Below are positions 7,992 through 10,832 of a DNA stretch of 10,832 nucleotides, piece after piece. Both the position numbers and the translations under genes were made by a program. The DNA lies in NCBI GenBank assembly GCA_903831925.1, contig CAIKZV010000006.1, positions 1-10,832 on the forward strand, read 5' to 3'. Numbering within the stretch: position 1 is the first letter of the stretch; each line of letters begins with the position of its first letter. Below the pieces are notes generated by a model, which saw only the letters and a list, made by a program, of their open reading frames with translations, was not told the origin of the DNA and did not search any database. This DNA comes from an uncultured Burkholderiales bacterium (lineage in GTDB: Bacteria; Pseudomonadota; Gammaproteobacteria; Burkholderiales; Burkholderiaceae_E).

Positions 7992-7997
7992 TAGTTC
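7982..7997 (+). promoter_or_regulatory. NrdR-box-like operator 1, over the -10 element
   Basis: GCACTAGAATTAGTTC contains the inverted repeat ACTA-GAAT-TAGT and agrees with about ten of sixteen positions of the NrdR box ACACWATATATWGTGT. NrdR is the ATP-cone repressor of ribonucleotide reductase genes and normally binds paired boxes near the promoter. This copy covers the predicted -10 hexamer. Confidence 0.55.
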
Positions 7998-8187
7998 AAA
8001 CAACACCTCTAAACCCCAGATCTAGTGCCCCGCGGTCAATCCGATGCGAAAGGGCGCCGGGACGGTCTTTCTTTCGATTTTCGTTTCATCCAGTCGTTTC
8101 CTTTTGGCGGTGACGTGAGTTGCCGGCATTTCGTCAATACCGATCACGCGATGGAGCGGGGTCGTTCATCATCCAGGAGTTCACCCG
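7998..8187 (+). other. nrdA 5' leader (~190 nt)
   Basis: This is the stretch between the predicted transcript start and the nrdA ATG. It contains operator 2 and a pyrimidine-rich run near 8067-8104. AGGAG (8175-8179) is eight bases before the ATG. A 24-codon frame (8044-8118) has no ribosome binding site and is not called. I recognise no riboswitch structure. Confidence 0.45.
8013..8028 (+). promoter_or_regulatory. NrdR-box-like operator 2, just downstream of the start site
   Basis: ACCCCAGATCTAGTGC agrees with about eleven of sixteen positions of the NrdR box consensus, with a better right half (TAGTG). It begins 31 bp after operator 1, close to three helical turns. That is the usual spacing of paired NrdR boxes and puts both on the same face of the DNA. 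It would lie at about +16 to +31 of the nrdA transcript. Confidence 0.55.
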
Positions 8188-10832
8188 ATGCAAAATGTTG
8201 CAGGCACCGCGCAGCGGTCGACCGTTCTGACAACGGGATCCTTTGTTAACGCGGCGACCGACGCTGCCGATGGTCGTCCTGACGCGGCGCGGTTTGTCGA
8301 CTTCAAAGTGATCCGCCGAAATGGGTCGGTCGTGGGGTTTGAGCCGGGCAAGATTGCCGTCGCGATGACCAAGGCGTTTCTGGCGGTCAGCGGCGGTCAA
8401 GGTGCGGCGTCGGCGCGGGTTCGCGAGCTGGTGGATCTTCAGACCCAGTCGGTGGTCGCGGCGCTGATGCGCAACAAGCCGGCCGGCGGCACCTTTCACA
8501 TCGAAGATATTCAGGATCAGGTCGAATTGGCCCTGATGCGCTCGGGCGAGCACGAGGTGGCCCGGTCCTATGTCCTGTATCGCGAAAAGCGGTCGCAGGA
8601 GCGCGCTGCGCGTCTGGCTCAGGCTGCGGCCTCCGGTCAGCGGACCGAAAGCCGCATCAATGTCCTCGATGGCGGCGTCATCCGGCCGCTCGATCAAGCT
8701 CGGCTGCAATCGCTGATCGAGGCGGCCTGCCTGGGTCTGGGTGACACCGTGCATCCCGACCAGGTGCTGGTCGAAACGCTCAAGAACATTTACGACGGCA
8801 TCCCGCTCGACGAGGTCTACAAGTCCTCGATCCTGTCAGCGCGCGCGCTGATCGAAACCGACCCGGCCTACAGCCTGGTCACTGCACGCCTCCTGCTGCA
8901 CACGATCCGCCGTGAAGTGCTCGCTGATGAGGTCGATCAGGCCGGCATGACGACCCGTTATGCCGAATACTTCCCGCGCTTCATCAAGCGCGGTGTCGAG
9001 GCGGGGCTGCTCGATGCCCGCCTCGGGCAGTTCGATCTGCAGCGCCTCGGCCAGGCGCTGCACGCCGAACGCGACAACCAGTTCTCCTATCTCGGTCTGC
9101 AGACCCTCTACGACCGTTATTTCCTGCATGTCGACGAGCAGCGCATCGAGTTGCCGCAGGCGTTTTTCATGCGGGTGGCAATGGGTCTGTCGCTTGACGA
9201 AATCGACCGTGAATCTCGAGCGATCGAGTTCTACGAGCTCCTCTCGAGCTTCGACTTCATGAGCTCGACGCCCACGCTGTTCAATTCGGGAACGCAGCGC
9301 TCGCAGCTGTCATCGTGCTACCTGACGACGGTCGCCGACGACCTCGACGGTATCTACGAAGCCATCAAGGAAAACGCACTGCTCGCCAAGTACGCGGGTG
9401 GCCTGGGCAACGACTGGGCGCCAGTGCGCGCGCTGGGCAGCCACATCAAGGGAACCAACGGAAAGAGCCAGGGTGTCGTGCCCTTCCTGAAAGTGGTCAA
9501 CGACACTGCGGTCGCGGTCAATCAGGGCGGCAAGCGCAAAGGCGCGGTCTGCGCCTATCTCGAGACCTGGCACCTCGACATCGAGGAGTTCCTCGAGCTG
9601 CGCAAAAACACCGGTGACGATCGGCGTCGCACCCATGACATGAATACCGCCAACTGGATTCCCGACCTCTTCATGAAACGGGTGATGGAGAACCGCGACT
9701 GGACGCTGTTCTCGCCGGTCGACTGCCCCGATCTTCACGACAAGTACGGTCGCGCCTTCGAGGACGCTTATCTGCAGTACGAGCGCAAGGCGGCCACTGG
9801 TGAGCTGAAGCTGTTCAAGACAGTTCCGGCGACCTCGCTTTGGCGAAAGATGCTCTCGATGCTCTTCGAGACCGGTCATCCCTGGATCACCTTCAAAGAT
9901 CCTTGCAACATCCGCTCGCCGCAGCAGCATGTGGGCGTCGTTCACAGCTCCAATCTTTGCACCGAGATCACGCTGAATACCGGTGACAGCGAGATCGCGG
10001 TCTGCAACCTCGGCTCGGTCAACATGGTCGCGCACATGGTCCGCTCGGCAGACGGCGTCTGGGCGCTTGATGAAGCCAAGCTCAAGCGCACGATCTCCAC
10101 CGCGATGCGCATGCTCGACAACGTCATCGACATCAATTACTACGCAGTGAACAAGGCACGCAACGCCAATCTGAAGCATCGGCCTGTCGGTCTTGGCATC
10201 ATGGGCTTTCAGGACTGCCTGCATCTGATGCGCACCCCGTATGCCAGTCATCAGGCGGTCGAATTCGCCGACCGCTCAATGGAAGCGGTCTGCTATTACG
10301 CCTACTGGGCCTCGACCGAACTCGCCGAGGAGCGGGGCCGGTATCCGAGTTTCAAGGGGTCGCTCTGGGATCGCGGCATCCTGCCGAAAGATTCGCTCAA
10401 ACTGCTCGCCGAGCAGCGCGGCGGCTATCTCGAAGTCGACGACTCCGAAACCATGGATTGGGCATCCTTGAGCCAGCGCATTGCCCAGTACGGTATGCGC
10501 AACTCCAACTGCATCGCCATCGCACCGACCGCAACCATTTCGAACATCATCGGTGTGGGAGCCTGCATCGAACCCACCTTCCAGAATCTCTACGTCAAGT
10601 CGAATCTGTCCGGTGAGTTCACGGTGGTCAACGATTATCTGGTGCGTGACCTCAAGGAACGCGGTCTCTGGGACGAAGTGATGGTGGCTGATCTGAAATT
10701 CTTTGACGGCAGTCTGTCGCGTATCGACCGTATTCCGGCTGATCTGCGCGAAATCTATGCGACCGCCTTCGAGGTCGATCCGAACTGGCTGGTCGAGTGT
10801 GCATCGCGTCGTCAGAAGTGGATCGATCAGGC
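8188..10832 (+). CDS. nrdA: Ribonucleoside-diphosphate reductase, class Ia large subunit NrdA (partial, C-terminus missing)
   Basis: The window holds 881 codons plus two bases, open to the right edge. NrdA with its radical-bearing partner NrdB reduces ribonucleoside diphosphates to deoxyribonucleotides. The N-terminus has an ATP-cone allosteric domain (about 38-140: FKVIRRNGSVVGFEPGKI) and a second cone-like region (about 157-240: INVLDGGVIRPLD). Two cones are known in longer NrdA proteins such as that of P. aeruginosa. In the catalytic barrel, Cys377 (SQLSSCYLTT) and Cys606 (AVCNLGSVN) are the redox pair equivalent to E. coli Cys225/Cys462. Asn589, Cys591 and Glu593 (SSNLCTEI) match Asn437/Cys439/Glu441. 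The C-terminal radical-transfer tyrosines and the cysteine tail are beyond the edge. ATG 8188 is supported by AGGAG eight bases upstream. Its promoter carries NrdR-box-like sites. nrdB is expected just downstream but not visible. Confidence 0.97.
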   Translation, partial: MQNVAGTAQRSTVLTTGSFVNAATDAADGRPDAARFVDFKVIRRNGSVVGFEPGKIAVAMTKAFLAVSGGQGAASARVRELVDLQTQSVVAALMRNKPAGGTFHIEDIQDQVELALMRSGEHEVARSYVLYREKRSQERAARLAQAAASGQRTESRINVLDGGVIRPLDQARLQSLIEAACLGLGDTVHPDQVLVETLKNIYDGIPLDEVYKSSILSARALIETDPAYSLVTARLLLHTIRREVLADEVDQAGMTTRYAEYFPRFIKRGVEAGLLDARLGQFDLQRLGQALHAERDNQFSYLGLQTLYDRYFLHVDEQRIELPQAFFMRVAMGLSLDEIDRESRAIEFYELLSSFDFMSSTPTLFNSGTQRSQLSSCYLTTVADDLDGIYEAIKENALLAKYAGGLGNDWAPVRALGSHIKGTNGKSQGVVPFLKVVNDTAVAVNQGGKRKGAVCAYLETWHLDIEEFLELRKNTGDDRRRTHDMNTANWIPDLFMKRVMENRDWTLFSPVDCPDLHDKYGRAFEDAYLQYERKAATGELKLFKTVPATSLWRKMLSMLFETGHPWITFKDPCNIRSPQQHVGVVHSSNLCTEITLNTGDSEIAVCNLGSVNMVAHMVRSADGVWALDEAKLKRTISTAMRMLDNVIDINYYAVNKARNANLKHRPVGLGIMGFQDCLHLMRTPYASHQAVEFADRSMEAVCYYAYWASTELAEERGRYPSFKGSLWDRGILPKDSLKLLAEQRGGYLEVDDSETMDWASLSQRIAQYGMRNSNCIAIAPTATISNIIGVGACIEPTFQNLYVKSNLSGEFTVVNDYLVRDLKERGLWDEVMVADLKFFDGSLSRIDRIPADLREIYATAFEVDPNWLVECASRRQKWIDQ

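Noticed and set aside
8044..8118. 24-codon leader peptide frame upstream of nrdA
   Set aside because: It starts with ATG but has no ribosome binding site and no regulatory codon run (such as repeated Trp, His or Leu).
9310..10251. Minus-strand open frame (313 codons) opposite nrdA
   Set aside because: It is a shadow of the catalytic core of nrdA, whose active-site residues are all encoded on the plus strand.

Overview
The window looks like ordinary chromosome of a high-GC betaproteobacterium, most likely in or near the Rhodocyclales (Azoarcus/Thauera/Zoogloea type). This is an inference. It rests on the order ffh / ypjD / PP0621-family gene / pilS / pilR / ampD / nrdA, on a PEP-CTERM (exosortase-sorted) exported protein, and on a long NrdA with two ATP-cone regions at its N-terminus. 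I see no transposase, phage gene, CRISPR array, tRNA or rRNA.

Layout, left to right. (1) 1-257, minus strand: the N-terminal 85 codons of a FAD-dependent 2-hydroxyacid dehydrogenase-like oxidase that runs off the left edge. (2) 258-519: a regulatory intergenic region. It holds a well-spaced sigma-54 promoter (430-445), an upstream inverted repeat (392-405), a cluster of TGTC elements (338-373) and a hairpin with a T-run at the predicted transcript start (455-481). (3) 520-1197, plus strand: a secreted PEP-CTERM/VPxPA-type protein. (4) 1198-1289: convergent intergenic DNA with a 12-bp stem hairpin. (5) 1290-2648, minus strand: ffh, the SRP GTPase. (6) 2674-7801, plus strand: a compact probable operon with ypjD (CcsA-like membrane protein), a small membrane-anchored Cys/His protein (PP0621 family), pilS, pilR and ampD. 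The last three are linked by ATGA and GTGA start/stop overlaps. (7) 7802-8187: an intergenic region with a sigma-70 promoter, a pair of NrdR-box-like operators 31 bp apart and a ~190-nt leader. (8) 8188-10832, plus strand: nrdA, the class Ia ribonucleotide reductase large subunit, running off the right edge.

How the parts relate. PilS and PilR form a membrane-sensor / sigma-54-activator pair that in related bacteria controls type IV pilin expression. The only convincing sigma-54 promoter I can see here is in front of the PEP-CTERM gene. In exopolysaccharide- and floc-forming relatives, such genes are controlled by RpoN together with PrsK/PrsR. Whether PilR, PrsR or another enhancer-binding protein acts on this promoter cannot be decided from the window. 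AmpD (murein recycling), Ffh (membrane protein targeting) and NrdA (dNTP supply) are housekeeping functions. I did not find a previously undescribed system. The most informative signals are the regulatory architectures upstream of the PEP-CTERM gene and of nrdA.
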